Made by a program: the position numbers and the translations under genes. A DNA stretch of 64,000 nucleotides from Polyporus tsugae (taxonomy: Eukaryota > Basidiomycota > Agaricomycetes > Polyporales > Polyporaceae). Positions within the stretch are counted from its first letter, which is position 1. Each line of letters opens with the position of its first letter. Shown piece after piece: positions 47,533 through 57,347 of the stretch. The notes below the pieces were generated by a model. The model was not told the DNA's origin. It saw only the letters and a list, made by a program, of their open reading frames with translations, and did not search any database. The stretch lies in NCBI GenBank assembly GCA_024305745.1, contig JAHRBS010000004.1, positions 4,154,001-4,218,000 on the forward strand, in the 5' to 3' direction.

Positions 47533-48502
47533 GCTCTGGGTGGTGCGTCGGGAAGCCGCCTAAGGAAGAGGCGCGAAGTTGAGTAGATGCTCAGGAGCGC
47601 AGTGGGCGGGGTATGGACAGTGGTGGAGGCATGGGACAAGGCAGCGTCGATCGCGCATAGAGCAGTTCTGTGTTGATTGGATTCTGAATCGTCTGGGAAG
47701 CAATCAGTTGAGTAACGCGCGTGAACATTTACTGCGAACGAACTACCAACAAAGGGAATGCTCTCGGCCGTGTAAGGTGTGGCCCGTCCCATGATAGATC
47801 GCACTCACACGGCGTAGCACGGAATATTAATACTCCTTCCTCCGGAGACGACGAGAACACATGGAACGTCGCAGTCCCCCCGTTGCCTTTGTATGTAGTT
47901 CTGGCATCTGCCCAACTTGAAAGAGGGAGATGCGGAGATGAGCAGTCCTTTGCAAACGATGTTTCGAGGGCAAAAAGGGTAGCGTCATAGCGATAAGTGG
48001 CGGACGTACGGGCCTCTGTAACCTATCATCCATTGATTCAACATCGCCTCCACACTCGATCCCAACATTAATCACATTGCGTCTAAGGCACACTCACTTA
48101 TACTTACCGCTTGCAGGATCATATCGCTCCGTGGGGATATGCGCCAAGGTAGCAGGCAGGTACTACAGTAAGTGCTGAATACTGGGTCAGTGGCCCGACG
48201 GCGTCGGCGAGCAAGATGTGGAGGTCAAGAATGATTAATGAAGCTTAGACGAGGTTTGGATTCAGGTGAGAGCAAAGGGGGACGTTCAATACGGTCGGCG
48301 GCACCGCGTTGGGGGATAAAGAACATACGCCACTGGTGACCCATTGTCTCCAAGTCATTATACTAATACTAACACTACTGTTGACAACTATGTGCAGCGT
48401 CCCAAATGTCCTCAGTCCCTCAGCGAACTACTGGCGTCTGCTTCAAAGCAGAAAGCAAAGCATGATCAGCACATAGCGCGTCCGAAGGAGTCGGCATAAA
48501 AC
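47533..48502. other. Spacer between array genes E and F
   Basis: Promoter of gene E and 3' flank of gene F; short frames without motifs. Confidence 0.45.
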
Positions 48503-49949
48503 TCACTGTGAGGAATCCTCCCAATAGGGCGGCAGCGACTCGGCCATCATACGTTCCTCCGCCAGTTGTGCGTTCAGGCCCGCCACCTCGCTGCGCAGAG
48601 CCGCAAGCTCGCTTTGCAACGCCCGTGTGACTGCATCACCAGACGATGGACGACTCGGGCGAGGGCTAAGGTCTGCGGCCGTGCCGGCCGGAGACGCGAT
48701 CCCACGCATCTGGTCCTCCAGTGCACGTATGCGTTCCGTGAGCTCAGCCTGGTGCCGCGACGCGGCAGTCTCTCGACGCGCGAGGGTGGAACCCAAACCC
48801 ACTGCATGGGGTGATTCTACAGCAAGGCCAAGTTAGCGGAATTGATGAGAGTACATGTGACTCAGACCAACACTCACGAGTCCTCTCAGACAATAGGAGC
48901 GATTCTCCCTTGCCGAACGAGTGAGGCAGAGACGGTACGGATGGGTCCGGGTTCGCCAGGAAAAGAGGTGTCGAAGGCGAGTCTAACGGACCGCGTGCGT
49001 AACCACTCGTCCCATAACCCGACGCGATGTTCCCCAATGCACCGCCGTACCCTGAGCCGCCCCCCGAGCCTGAACCGCCATACTCCGAGCCATGGTACCC
49101 TACACCTCCGCCGTACACGACCGGTTCGCTACCCTCCACGAACGGTTTGATCTCCAGATGCGCCGACGGTGGTCGCGACTTGTGCGAGCCGCGGCGGCTA
49201 AGGAAGAACGCCAGAGCGGCCAGAATGGCGATAGCTGCGACGCCACCCACCGTACCGCCCACTATCGCACCGACGGGCGGAGAGTGCGATGACGATGGGG
49301 TAGAAGTCGCGGAAGAGGAGAGTGACGAGGTGCTCGAGGGGTTCATACCGGAAGAGGAGAGTGACGAAGTGCTCGAGGGATTCGTACCAGAAGAGATATC
49401 GCTTTGCTCCGCGCTATAGATCACGTAGTCGAATAGGATAAGGGAGGCGTTCGTGCCACTCGCACGCATTTCCAGCGAGTGAACTTTGTTGGCCAATGTG
49501 CCGTTCGTATACACCGGCACGCGGTATAGGAAATTCGCCGTTGTGTCCGGGATGTGGAGGTATGTGCCGACATGGTCGCCGTCGAGGGAAAAGGTGATGT
49601 TCACGAGGGTATCCGTGGATTCGAGAGTATTGGGGATGATGTTGAAAACGTATACAGCTGTCCCGGTAAAGGAGAGGCTGATCGTTAGATCGGGGCCTCC
49701 AGGACTGTAAGTGCCATCGTGCCATGTGCCGTCGAAGGGTTGGGTCTTGTCGATGAACGGTGTGATGTGACATCCCGTGCAAGTCGAACCTTGATTCCAC
49801 GAGCTGTCGTCTGGGCCATAGACGGGCTTGAGACCTGTCTCGCTGTCGCCAGATTCATCATCGATGGTACGATTCACGAGAACGGAGTAGACGGGGGATG
49901 GCAAGAACAAGGACGGGAGAATGAGAGCGAGCACAGCCAAAGAAAGCAT
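48503..49949 (-). CDS. Array gene F: type I membrane protein, full architecture
   Basis: First gene of the array in its transcription direction. The ATG at 49949 gives the signal peptide MLSLAVLALILPSLFLPSPV. Ectodomain: NRTIDD, WNQGSTCTGC, FDGTWHDGTY, FTGTAVYVFN, FSLDGDHVGTY, VPVYTNGTL and LILFDYVIYS. The stalk contains two near-identical units (SSGTNPSSTSSLSSS and SSGMNPSSTSSLSSS). Membrane span: VGAIVGGTVGGVAAIAILAAL, then SRRGSHKS. A Gly/Tyr/Ser-rich cytoplasmic stretch follows. An intron (about 48816-48875) joins in phase to a heptad-rich tail (two segments, around ELTERIRALEDQM and ELAALRSEVAGLNAQLAEE) ending LPPYWEDSSQ. Confidence 0.82.
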
Positions 49950-50976
49950 TTCAGTGGCAAGATGGGTAGCCTCACCGGCCAAGGAGGTCAGTCAGTCGGT
50001 GACCACACTGAACTGAAAAGATCCTGGGACCTGAATCAGTCGATCTTTTCACATTCGAAAAAGCTTGGGTACTTATTAATTATTCCCAGCCTCCAGGGCG
50101 ATCTCTGGTAGGGCCGAAGACTCGCAGTCACCGGAGAGCTACCGAGCCAATCAGGATGTTGTCAAGTAGCGAAATTTCGTATGAGAAGCATCGCATAGGC
50201 GGGACTCGAGCAGATCTCGTTCTTCCTGAAGCGCCGCCGGGCCGTACCTTTCCGAGCAGCACGGAAGTTTGGCACCGTCGTGAGTCGCAGGCCTCACAGT
50301 GAGGAACACCGTCATCACACTCGCTCACTAAAAGGACCCCCAATTTGAGAGCGAAACTTTCCTTTGGCAAGACACCGGGCACCGTTGACAGCTGAGGTGC
50401 GCTAACCTGCCCTCTCTAGCGGTACGTACGGTCTCGTTAATGCACTTTCCCTTAGCGCAAAATATGTCTAACAGCACAACCTGAAACCCCAGTCACAATG
50501 TGATTACGTCCTGCTGCTTGCCACTGCTACAAGCAAGTCATCTAGGTGGATAGGAATCAGAAGGACGAGGCATACTGTACTTGTGGGTACTGCAACCGCA
50601 CCGCTACTTAACGCTAACGGCCCCATTCCCATGGTCCATCCACGCAGATACATATGTAAAGGTACCTTCCACGGCCATTACATGCCCGTCATATCGCTAT
50701 ATCAATTATCTTACTTTCCATGGCGCTACCTCGTGCACAATTCGCATCAAGGCACTCCGAGTTCCTGGTTGCTCCCACAGACCCCGCACTTAAAGTGATA
50801 CCACATCAAAGTAAGGAGGAAACTATACATGCATACGGTGCCAACACACCCTCAAGCTCTTCGTCTAACGATCGCTGCGGACCCACCCAGCGTTTCGAGC
50901 ACTGTCCTAAAGTCTCCCGGGCTCCTCCGGGACACAAGTCAAGAGGCTGTAAGGCTCTCACACCCATAGACACCCT
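49950..50976. other. Region between the membrane-protein array and the retroelement
   Basis: No gene supported; frames of 60-130 codons overlap without motifs. It holds the promoter of array gene F. Confidence 0.4.
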
Positions 50977-50981
50977 CCTCT
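50977..50981. repeat. Target-site duplication, left copy
   Basis: CCTCT directly before the left LTR; the same five bases follow the right LTR at 58162-58166. A 5-bp duplication is the expected product of Ty3/gypsy integrase. Confidence 0.9.
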
Positions 50982-51175
50982 TGATAAGGTCAGACCTCAC
51001 GCTAGCAATAAGCGAAAGACTGGGGGACTAAAGACCAACTCGAAGCTGGGGAATTACCGCAGCTTCGAGGGGTTTATATATTGTATTGGAGCCTGCGCAC
51101 GGACCAGGTGCTTCAGGGCAGGTTGTACAGGTCGTTACAGGTGGTATTACTAATCATAGAAGTCGTATCGTAACA
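50982..51175 (-). repeat. 3' LTR (left copy)
   Basis: 194 bp, TG...CA ends, identical to the copy at 57968-58161. It contains the same TATA block and an inverted pair CGAAGCT/AGCTTCG separated by 13 nt. Confidence 0.95.
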
Positions 51176-51189
51176 TTACCCCCCTCTTT
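51176..51189 (-). other. Polypurine tract
   Basis: On the element strand AAAGAGGGGGGTAA directly precedes the 3' LTR; this is the expected plus-strand primer site. Confidence 0.8.
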
Positions 51190-51252
51190 AGCTTCATGTC
51201 TCAGGAAGCTGTAAGGCGTTAATAGTGGGTAGTCGTTAATGCCATGGGTTAA

Positions 51253-54200
51253 CTAGTCATAAGCGAAGCGTCGTACATAGTCCGGTTGTATATCACTTTC
51301 ATTAGGATTTCGTCGTTTCCAGTCATTATATCTACGTGTCCAAAAGTCATAGGAATCTGTGTCGTATGTGATTATTTGTCCATGTTTGTCCGTAGCGGTG
51401 AGTAGGTAGCGAACGTGGATGCGCGGCGCGAACTTGTTTGCGGCGTAGAAAGCGGTGATGAGTTTCTTGGCCTCGTCCGTCTGGAGTTCGTCTGTATCCG
51501 AAGATACCCATTCGCGGTCAGCTCGTGTGAGTCCACACCATTGAACGAGGTAGTGAACTTTGCGAGATCGACCCGATCCTTCCATGATCTTTGAATCTAA
51601 GATCGATTCGACTTCTCGATCGGGTTCCAGAAGAGTGGGTACTTCTCGACTGGTTTTTCCTTGATTTGGGAATTCGGGATCGTGTGCAGGGGTTAAGAGT
51701 ACTTCGTTGAATACGGGATGACGTAACTTCCACTTGGGTGGGAGTTTTAGGCGATATGCACTAGCGCCGACTTTTTCTTCAACTCGGAAAGGGCCGTAGC
51801 GCTTGTCTTCGAGTTTCTTGTTTGGTCGGTCGGTGGGGAAGTTCTGTGCGTCTATGTATACGTAATCGCCTATCTTGTAATCTCGTGACGGTTGTCGGTG
51901 CTTGTTGTAATGTCGCTTCATCGCTTCTCGCGCTATCTCCAGCGCCTGCGCTGCTTGCTTCCCGATGCGTTGCATTCGCTCAGCGAATTGCTTGGCTGAT
52001 TCATTGATGCCGTCTTTCAACGTCTCGACTCCGGTGTTGGGTTCGTGACCGTGAGTCATGAAGAAAGGGGACATTCCTGTGGACGCATGTACACGACATC
52101 GGTAAGCAAACTCTGCTAGCGGTAGCCATTCGACCCAGTCGTCCTGTTTGTGATTGATGAAGATCCGTAGATAGGTCTGGATCTCTTGATTCATGCGCTC
52201 GGTCTGGCCGTCGGTCTGGGGATGATAGGCTGTACTAGGATTGCCTTCGATCCCCATCTGTCGGTAGACTTCTTTGGTGAAGGAGGACACGAGGGTAGGG
52301 CCTCGGTCCGACCATATGCGCTTGGGCAGGCTGTGGGGTACGACTACGTGTTTGATGAAGAGTCTTGCTTGTCCTTCCGAGTCTAGCGTTTTTGAACAGG
52401 GAATAGCGATGTAGTCTTTGGATTTCATATCGACAAAGACTAGTATGGCATCATGTCCGTTGCATTCGGGTAGTCCGGTCATATAGTCCATGGTGACGAA
52501 TTGCCAGTTCTGATCGGGAATAGGGTTGGGATGGAGTGGTGCGGCACGTGGTTGTCGATCAATCTTGACGCGCTGACACGTGATGCATCCGGCGACGTAC
52601 TTGGCAACGTCTTTCCGAATGGACGGCCACCAATAAGATCTCATGACCAGATCTTGTGTTTTGGCTGCGCCCGGGTGTCCAGCCGCGATTGAATCGTGGT
52701 GTGAGGCGATGACGCGTCCGCGAAGTTCCGAGTGGTTTGGAACAACCATTTTCCCCCTCCTGTAGATTAAGCCGTCCTCGGCTAATTCCCAATCATTGTC
52801 CTTTCCCAGTTTCTCGACGACAAGACGGTCATAAAGATCAACGTGTTCCAGACACATTTTCTTTAGATTGTCTGCTCCGTCTATCGTATGAGAAGCCGCA
52901 AACCAGTGTTCCTTGAGCAACGTGAAGTTTTCGATCACGGGACCGGTTTCGTGGTCCACGCGTCTAGACAGAGCGTCTACTTTGCCCATGGTACGACCTG
53001 GTTTATGGTGTAACTTGAAATGGTAGTTCGCGAGAGTTGTCGCCCAACGCGCTTGTCGCGCGTTTAGCCGTTGTGGTTTTCGGAAGTATTCGAGGTTTTT
53101 GTGGTCATTATGGACCTCGAATTCTCGCGCGTTTTGGAGGAAGTGACGCCATTCTTGTAACGCGGTGATAACCGACAACATTTCTCGATCCCAGATCTCG
53201 TATCCTTTTTGTGCGGGTGTTAAGGAATGTGATAGGAAGGCAATAGGTTTCCATAGTCCGTTCTGACATTGCGAGAGCTCGGCTCCGATCGCAAAGTTCG
53301 AGGCATCGCATTCGACTTTCAAGGGATCCGTGTCATTGGGTATAGCTAACACGGGGGCGTGTGTGATCGCATCCTTGATCCCTTCAAAAGCGAGTTGATG
53401 CTCTGGAGTCCATGTCCATACGTTAAGACCCGTGAGACGATTCATTGGTCCCGCGATCTTTGAGAAGTCCTTGATAAACCGCCTGTAGAAGTTTGCGAAT
53501 CCGAGGAAACTCTGTACATCACGTTTGCACGTGGGTACCGGCCAATCAGTGACACCTTTGACCTTGCCCGGGTCCATGCGGATCTCGCCGGGGGTGATGA
53601 TATGGCCTAGGTACTCGGTTTCCTGAGTTTCGAACTCGCACTTCTGGGGTTTACACGTAAGGTGATTGTCTCGAAGGATCTGTAGGACTTGTCGTACTAT
53701 GCGTCTGTGTTCCTCTAGATCAGCTGTACAGATAATGATGTCGTCCAAGTACACAATGACTTTTCCACGAAGAATCAGATCTTGGAAGATCGAGTTCATC
53801 ATCATTTGGAAAGTCGCCGGGGAATTCGTTAAGCCGAAGAACATGACGAGAGGTTCGTATAAGCCGCGATTTGTGATAAACGCTGCTTTTTCCTCATCAC
53901 CTTCGACTATACGAATATTATTGTATCCCCAACGTATGTCTAACTTGGTGTAGTACTGGGCGCCTTTCAGCCGATCTAGGATCTGTAGCATTAGAGGAAG
54001 GGGGTACACATTTTTCTTGGTCAAGGCGTTTAACTGTCTGTAGTCCTGAACGGGACGCAGTTTGCCGTCTTTTTTCTTGACAAAGAAGAACGGAGCCCCC
54101 CACGAGGATTTCGATGGGCGAATTCGACCCGTGGATAGATTTTCCTCTAAGAATACGTCTAACGCTTGTTGTTCGTCTAGGGTCATGGGGTATATTTTTC

Positions 54201-55530
54201 CACAATACGGTTTAGCGTTCACGGTTAATTCAATCGCGTGGTCATAAGGCCGTCGTTCGGGAAGAGTGGAGAACGTTGCTTCGTCGAAGACGTCGCGGAA
54301 ATCTCGGTAGTACTCTGGAATCATTTCCTCGAACGTTTGTTCTGCCTTGGCCTCATTCTGTTTGATTGCGATTTCCATTGCTACCGACGATTTCGCACGT
54401 ATGTGGACTGATCGGGCGTCAAGCCACGATCGGGTATGTAGGGAGAAGATTCGATCACCAGCGCTGACGATGTGATGGCAAGTACTCGGGCATCGGTCGA
54501 ACTCAATGGTTTTGTTCTTCCAATGTATCGACGGATTGTGATGCTCAATCCAGTCGTGTCCGAGATATATGTCCATTTTGCCAAGATCAGTGACTAGAAG
54601 CGGGATTTGTTCCGCGTGGTCTCCGATCTGTAGTTGTACGTCAACGTAATGCGTGATTCTACCACCTATGTTGGGAGATCCATCGGCGTTAAATACGTCA
54701 ATGGGATGTGGGAATGGCTTAGGTGATAGGCCTGCACGCTGAACGAAGTTTCTGTTGACACACGAACCGGTACAACCGGTATCGCAGAGAGCCTTGGTGT
54801 CGTAAACCTGAAGAGTTTCTAGGTTTTTGATCATGACCGGTATGTCTAGTTGTTTGCTTCCGGTACCGCGTGTGACTTTGAAGTACGTCGGACCGTAAGA
54901 CATTACTCGGATGGCGTTAATGGGCGCACTAGGGGTTTTTTCGATTTTTTTGTTATTTTTGGACGAGAAATTAAGCACGGGTTCTAACCCGCCGCGCTGA
55001 TCGTTGCCTGTAGGTTGGCTCCGACGATCAGTCGTCTCGTTATTTTTAATAAGTATAGTACGTAACTGGGTAGGGTGGGGAATGGTGGAGTTGTCCGGTG
55101 AATAAGTAGGCATAGGTATAGTACAACCCGGAACGGGTACATCAGAGTCTAAGACGGAGAACCGGTTCTGAAAATTATTGTATAGTGACGGTCGCCGCGT
55201 ATGTGCGCTTACGTGGGACCGTAGGGAAAATGCTGCTCGTACTCGTCCATCTGTTGTTGTATCTCGTTGTATCCATCGGTGTCTTCCTCCAGTGCATGCT
55301 GTGGCTCTGGGTCCTCGTGATAGGTAGGGACCGTTACCCCGGCAATCTGTGCAAGGAAGTCCTCGGGGTCTTCTTGATGGAAACGTCTGACCTCTTCGAG
55401 GAATTCTTCGCGACTGTCGCGTTCTTCCCATCTGCGCTTCTGTACCGCAGCTGCGCCGGTCCGGTTGGGAATATGCCACATGTCTCCGCATGAGCCCTTC
55501 TCGGTCTGCTTTGCGCCGCACTTTCGGCAT
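51253..55530 (-). CDS. pol: pol polyprotein (PR-RT-RH-IN-chromodomain)
   Basis: 1,425 codons from the first ATG. The first 200 residues overlap gag and are not conserved-looking. Protease active site CDTGCTGS. Reverse transcriptase with LDIRWGYNNIRI, FGLTNSPATFQ and YLDD. RNase H with ECDASNFAIG, the DREMLSV helix and HNDHKNL. Integrase with an HHCC zinc domain (HHDSIAAGH ... CITCQ), then MDYMTGLP, SDRGPTLVS and AYHPQTDGQTER (D-D-E). The chromodomain is at the C-terminus (EVESILDSKIM ... LVQWCGL ... EWVSSDT). All catalytic residues expected for the family are present. The frame is -1 relative to gag with a 322-nt overlap, so expression by programmed -1 frameshifting is likely. The chromodomain would direct integration to marked chromatin. 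Confidence 0.95.
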   Translation of the reverse strand: MPKVRRKADREGLMRRHVAYSQPDRRSCGTEAQMGRTRQSRRIPRRGQTFPSRRPRGLPCTDCRGNGPYLSRGPRATACTGGRHRWIQRDTTTDGRVRAAFSLRSHVSAHTRRPSLYNNFQNRFSVLDSDVPVPGCTIPMPTYSPDNSTIPHPTQLRTILIKNNETTDRRSQPTGNDQRGGLEPVLNFSSKNNKKIEKTPSAPINAIRVMSYGPTYFKVTRGTGSKQLDIPVMIKNLETLQVYDTKALCDTGCTGSCVNRNFVQRAGLSPKPFPHPIDVFNADGSPNIGGRITHYVDVQLQIGDHAEQIPLLVTDLGKMDIYLGHDWIEHHNPSIHWKNKTIEFDRCPSTCHHIVSAGDRIFSLHTRSWLDARSVHIRAKSSVAMEIAIKQNEAKAEQTFEEMIPEYYRDFRDVFDEATFSTLPERRPYDHAIELTVNAKPYCGKIYPMTLDEQQALDVFLEENLSTGRIRPSKSSWGAPFFFVKKKDGKLRPVQDYRQLNALTKKNVYPLPLMLQILDRLKGAQYYTKLDIRWGYNNIRIVEGDEEKAAFITNRGLYEPLVMFFGLTNSPATFQMMMNSIFQDLILRGKVIVYLDDIIICTADLEEHRRIVRQVLQILRDNHLTCKPQKCEFETQETEYLGHIITPGEIRMDPGKVKGVTDWPVPTCKRDVQSFLGFANFYRRFIKDFSKIAGPMNRLTGLNVWTWTPEHQLAFEGIKDAITHAPVLAIPNDTDPLKVECDASNFAIGAELSQCQNGLWKPIAFLSHSLTPAQKGYEIWDREMLSVITALQEWRHFLQNAREFEVHNDHKNLEYFRKPQRLNARQARWATTLANYHFKLHHKPGRTMGKVDALSRRVDHETGPVIENFTLLKEHWFAASHTIDGADNLKKMCLEHVDLYDRLVVEKLGKDNDWELAEDGLIYRRGKMVVPNHSELRGRVIASHHDSIAAGHPGAAKTQDLVMRSYWWPSIRKDVAKYVAGCITCQRVKIDRQPRAAPLHPNPIPDQNWQFVTMDYMTGLPECNGHDAILVFVDMKSKDYIAIPCSKTLDSEGQARLFIKHVVVPHSLPKRIWSDRGPTLVSSFTKEVYRQMGIEGNPSTAYHPQTDGQTERMNQEIQTYLRIFINHKQDDWVEWLPLAEFAYRCRVHASTGMSPFFMTHGHEPNTGVETLKDGINESAKQFAERMQRIGKQAAQALEIAREAMKRHYNKHRQPSRDYKIGDYVYIDAQNFPTDRPNKKLEDKRYGPFRVEEKVGASAYRLKLPPKWKLRHPVFNEVLLTPAHDPEFPNQGKTSREVPTLLEPDREVESILDSKIMEGSGRSRKVHYLVQWCGLTRADREWVSSDTDELQTDEAKKLITAFYAANKFAPRIHVRYLLTATDKHGQIITYDTDSYDFWTRRYNDWKRRNPNESDIQPDYVRRFAYD

Positions 55531-56504
55531 GGTCGGGCCCTGAGCCGATCGATGTCCATCGGCTGTCCGGCTCCTCCGTACGTGACCCCTGTGCCGGTGC
55601 GTCTGTCTCCCGGCATCGTGGGTACTTGGGGGCGCGGTGGGTAGTACGGCCGGGGCGGAGGGTATTGCGAGGCTGGGGCATATGGCGGATACCTTGAGGG
55701 CGGGAACGCTGGGACATGTTCCGGGTATCGTGATTGGTATCGTGGGCCGGGTTCCGGGTAACGTGGGAACGGGTTCCCATATCGCGGGGGAGCGTTTGGT
55801 GGTGGGTAACGAGGTGGAGCACGTGGGGGTGGCTGTTGCGGGGGTGGTTGACGTGTGAAATCACGGATCTGGCGGTTGAAGATGATGCGATCATTGTCCA
55901 TGGCGATGATCGTAGATTTCCACTGGGCGTAGGTGACAGGCTTTACCGGCATCGTGCTGATCGCAACTAGGTAGCTGGATGGTAGCGCATTTTTGAGCCG
56001 GTAGATATTGTTAGCCGTGTCTTTGTTTTCCGTAGCACGGGCTGTCAGATCTTCCCATTCGTCAAAGAAGTCTTCGGCCCGGCGATTGCCCATATGAATC
56101 TGATCGAGTGCGATGATTGCGTCGTTAACGTAGTTTATTGGTCTAAACTTCGCTGTCAACTCGGCCCAGAACGCTGCTACGTCCGGGTAGTTCCATCTAT
56201 TCCCATTTGCCACAAACTTGTCCTCTACGAGATTACGCTTCCATCTGTTCACAGTTGTGCCGCGAATCAACCCTAAGACGGCAGATATTGCTGGATCTTT
56301 GTCCAGGCCGGCCACGTAGACCTGGACGTCAGACTTCCATTGTTCGAAGTCTGGGCTGAGGCCGTCGAAGTACTCGGGCTGGGCGAGTCTAGGCGGGGCG
56401 TGGTTCCTACCTCCGCGTTGGGGTTGGGTTGCCGCGATGAAGTTTGCGATCTCCCCCGAGATCCACGCTTGCGTTGCCGCGTCAAATGAAAATGTTTGCG
56501 CCAT
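55209..56504 (-). CDS. gag: gag polyprotein
   Basis: 431 codons from the ATG at 56504. The N-terminal half has the retrotransposon-gag pattern (EYFDGLSPDFEQWKSDVQVY, then FWAELTAKFRPIN, then AEDFFDEWEDL). A Pro/Tyr/Arg-rich linker follows. Near residue 330 is a Cys/His cluster (CRKC, then nine residues, then CGDMWH), which is C-x2-C-x9-C-x4-H rather than the standard C-x2-C-x4-H-x4-C knuckle. The C-terminus is acidic. The start lies inside the 3' end of ORF1, in its -1 frame. Assembles the particle and binds RNA by family role. Confidence 0.88.
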   Translation of the reverse strand: MAQTFSFDAATQAWISGEIANFIAATQPQRGGRNHAPPRLAQPEYFDGLSPDFEQWKSDVQVYVAGLDKDPAISAVLGLIRGTTVNRWKRNLVEDKFVANGNRWNYPDVAAFWAELTAKFRPINYVNDAIIALDQIHMGNRRAEDFFDEWEDLTARATENKDTANNIYRLKNALPSSYLVAISTMPVKPVTYAQWKSTIIAMDNDRIIFNRQIRDFTRQPPPQQPPPRAPPRYPPPNAPPRYGNPFPRYPEPGPRYQSRYPEHVPAFPPSRYPPYAPASQYPPPRPYYPPRPQVPTMPGDRRTGTGVTYGGAGQPMDIDRLRARPCRKCGAKQTEKGSCGDMWHIPNRTGAAAVQKRRWEERDSREEFLEEVRRFHQEDPEDFLAQIAGVTVPTYHEDPEPQHALEEDTDGYNEIQQQMDEYEQHFPYGPT

Positions 56505-57226
56505 TGCTTGATGAGCGCGGGGTGGTTGGCTGATGCCGGTGGTTTGGACGGGAGGTTGGATGGGGTTTTGGGAAGCGGGTAAGGGTCCTGTGGTCGTGGG
56601 GGAAGCGCGGAGACCGAGGTTCTCGAGGGCACGGATGAATCCGTCTGAGTCAGATCTATGACGTCTGGAAGGCTCCTGATCGTCGTCTGAGTCTGTTGGA
56701 GGCGAGGGTTCTTCCGGGAGTTCTCGGTATTCGAATCGGCTACTTCCGGTGACCGGGGACGCTTCCGTGGATCCCGCAGCTTGGACGGGGATGGGGATGT
56801 GGACGACGGGTGGGGTAGGTTCTCGCTGGCGTTCTGGACGGGTGCGTGGGTACGGACTTCCGGGGCGTGCAACGGGCTCAGGGGTCGGCTGACGCGCACG
56901 AGTTCTTGTGTGAGTTGTTCCAGGTACCGGAGCTGTTGGTTCCGGTGGCGGTTCGCGCGGGATTGGGATGTATTCTGGGAGTTGGAAGGCGATGGGGTTC
57001 TGGCTGTGGTACCGGTTAGGACACGGTTGTTTGTGGCACTGGTGGAGATCACCGTCGGAGAGGTGTGCGTCAACTCGGGCGCCGTCTGATTTCTGGAATT
57101 GACAGTGCCACTGTCCTGCGCAAGCCGTGTTGCCCTAGCTTCCCGCGCGTTTATAGCGCGGACGACCGGTGGAGGGGATGGAGACGGAGTTGGATACGAT
57201 TCAAGCAGCAGATCCCAAGGGTCCAT
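56273..57226 (-). CDS. ORF1: extra basic, Ser/Pro-rich protein upstream of gag
   Basis: 317 codons; its ATG at 57226 is the first ATG of the predicted transcript. The protein is Ser/Pro/Thr-rich and basic, and probably disordered. It has a short helical stretch (RNQQLRYLEQLTQELVRV), an Arg/Lys-rich patch (RDPRKRPRSPE), a DVIDLTQTDSS segment that fits a SUMO-interacting motif, and a second basic patch (LTRQRKRGSRGRSQ). It ends in the region overlapping the gag start. Most Ty3/gypsy elements have no such ORF. It might be an N-terminal extension of gag made by frameshifting, or a separate accessory protein. Function unknown. Confidence 0.65.
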   Translation of the reverse strand: MDPWDLLLESYPTPSPSPPPVVRAINAREARATRLAQDSGTVNSRNQTAPELTHTSPTVISTSATNNRVLTGTTARTPSPSNSQNTSQSRANRHRNQQLRYLEQLTQELVRVSRPLSPLHAPEVRTHAPVQNASENLPHPSSTSPSPSKLRDPRKRPRSPEVADSNTENSRKNPRLQQTQTTIRSLPDVIDLTQTDSSVPSRTSVSALPPRPQDPYPLPKTPSNLPSKPPASANHPALIKQWRKHFHLTRQRKRGSRGRSQTSSRQPNPNAEVGTTPRLDSPSPSTSTASAQTSNNGSLTSRSTWPAWTKIQQYLPS

Positions 57227-57347
57227 TTACTAAATGCAAAGAAGGTATAGGTAAGTGTACGTGACGAGATGTAGGTTACACTAGCAGTTTTACCGCGGTA
57301 TGGCTAACCGGGGTCTCCTGCGCCGAGTTGTGACACGTGGTCACTGA

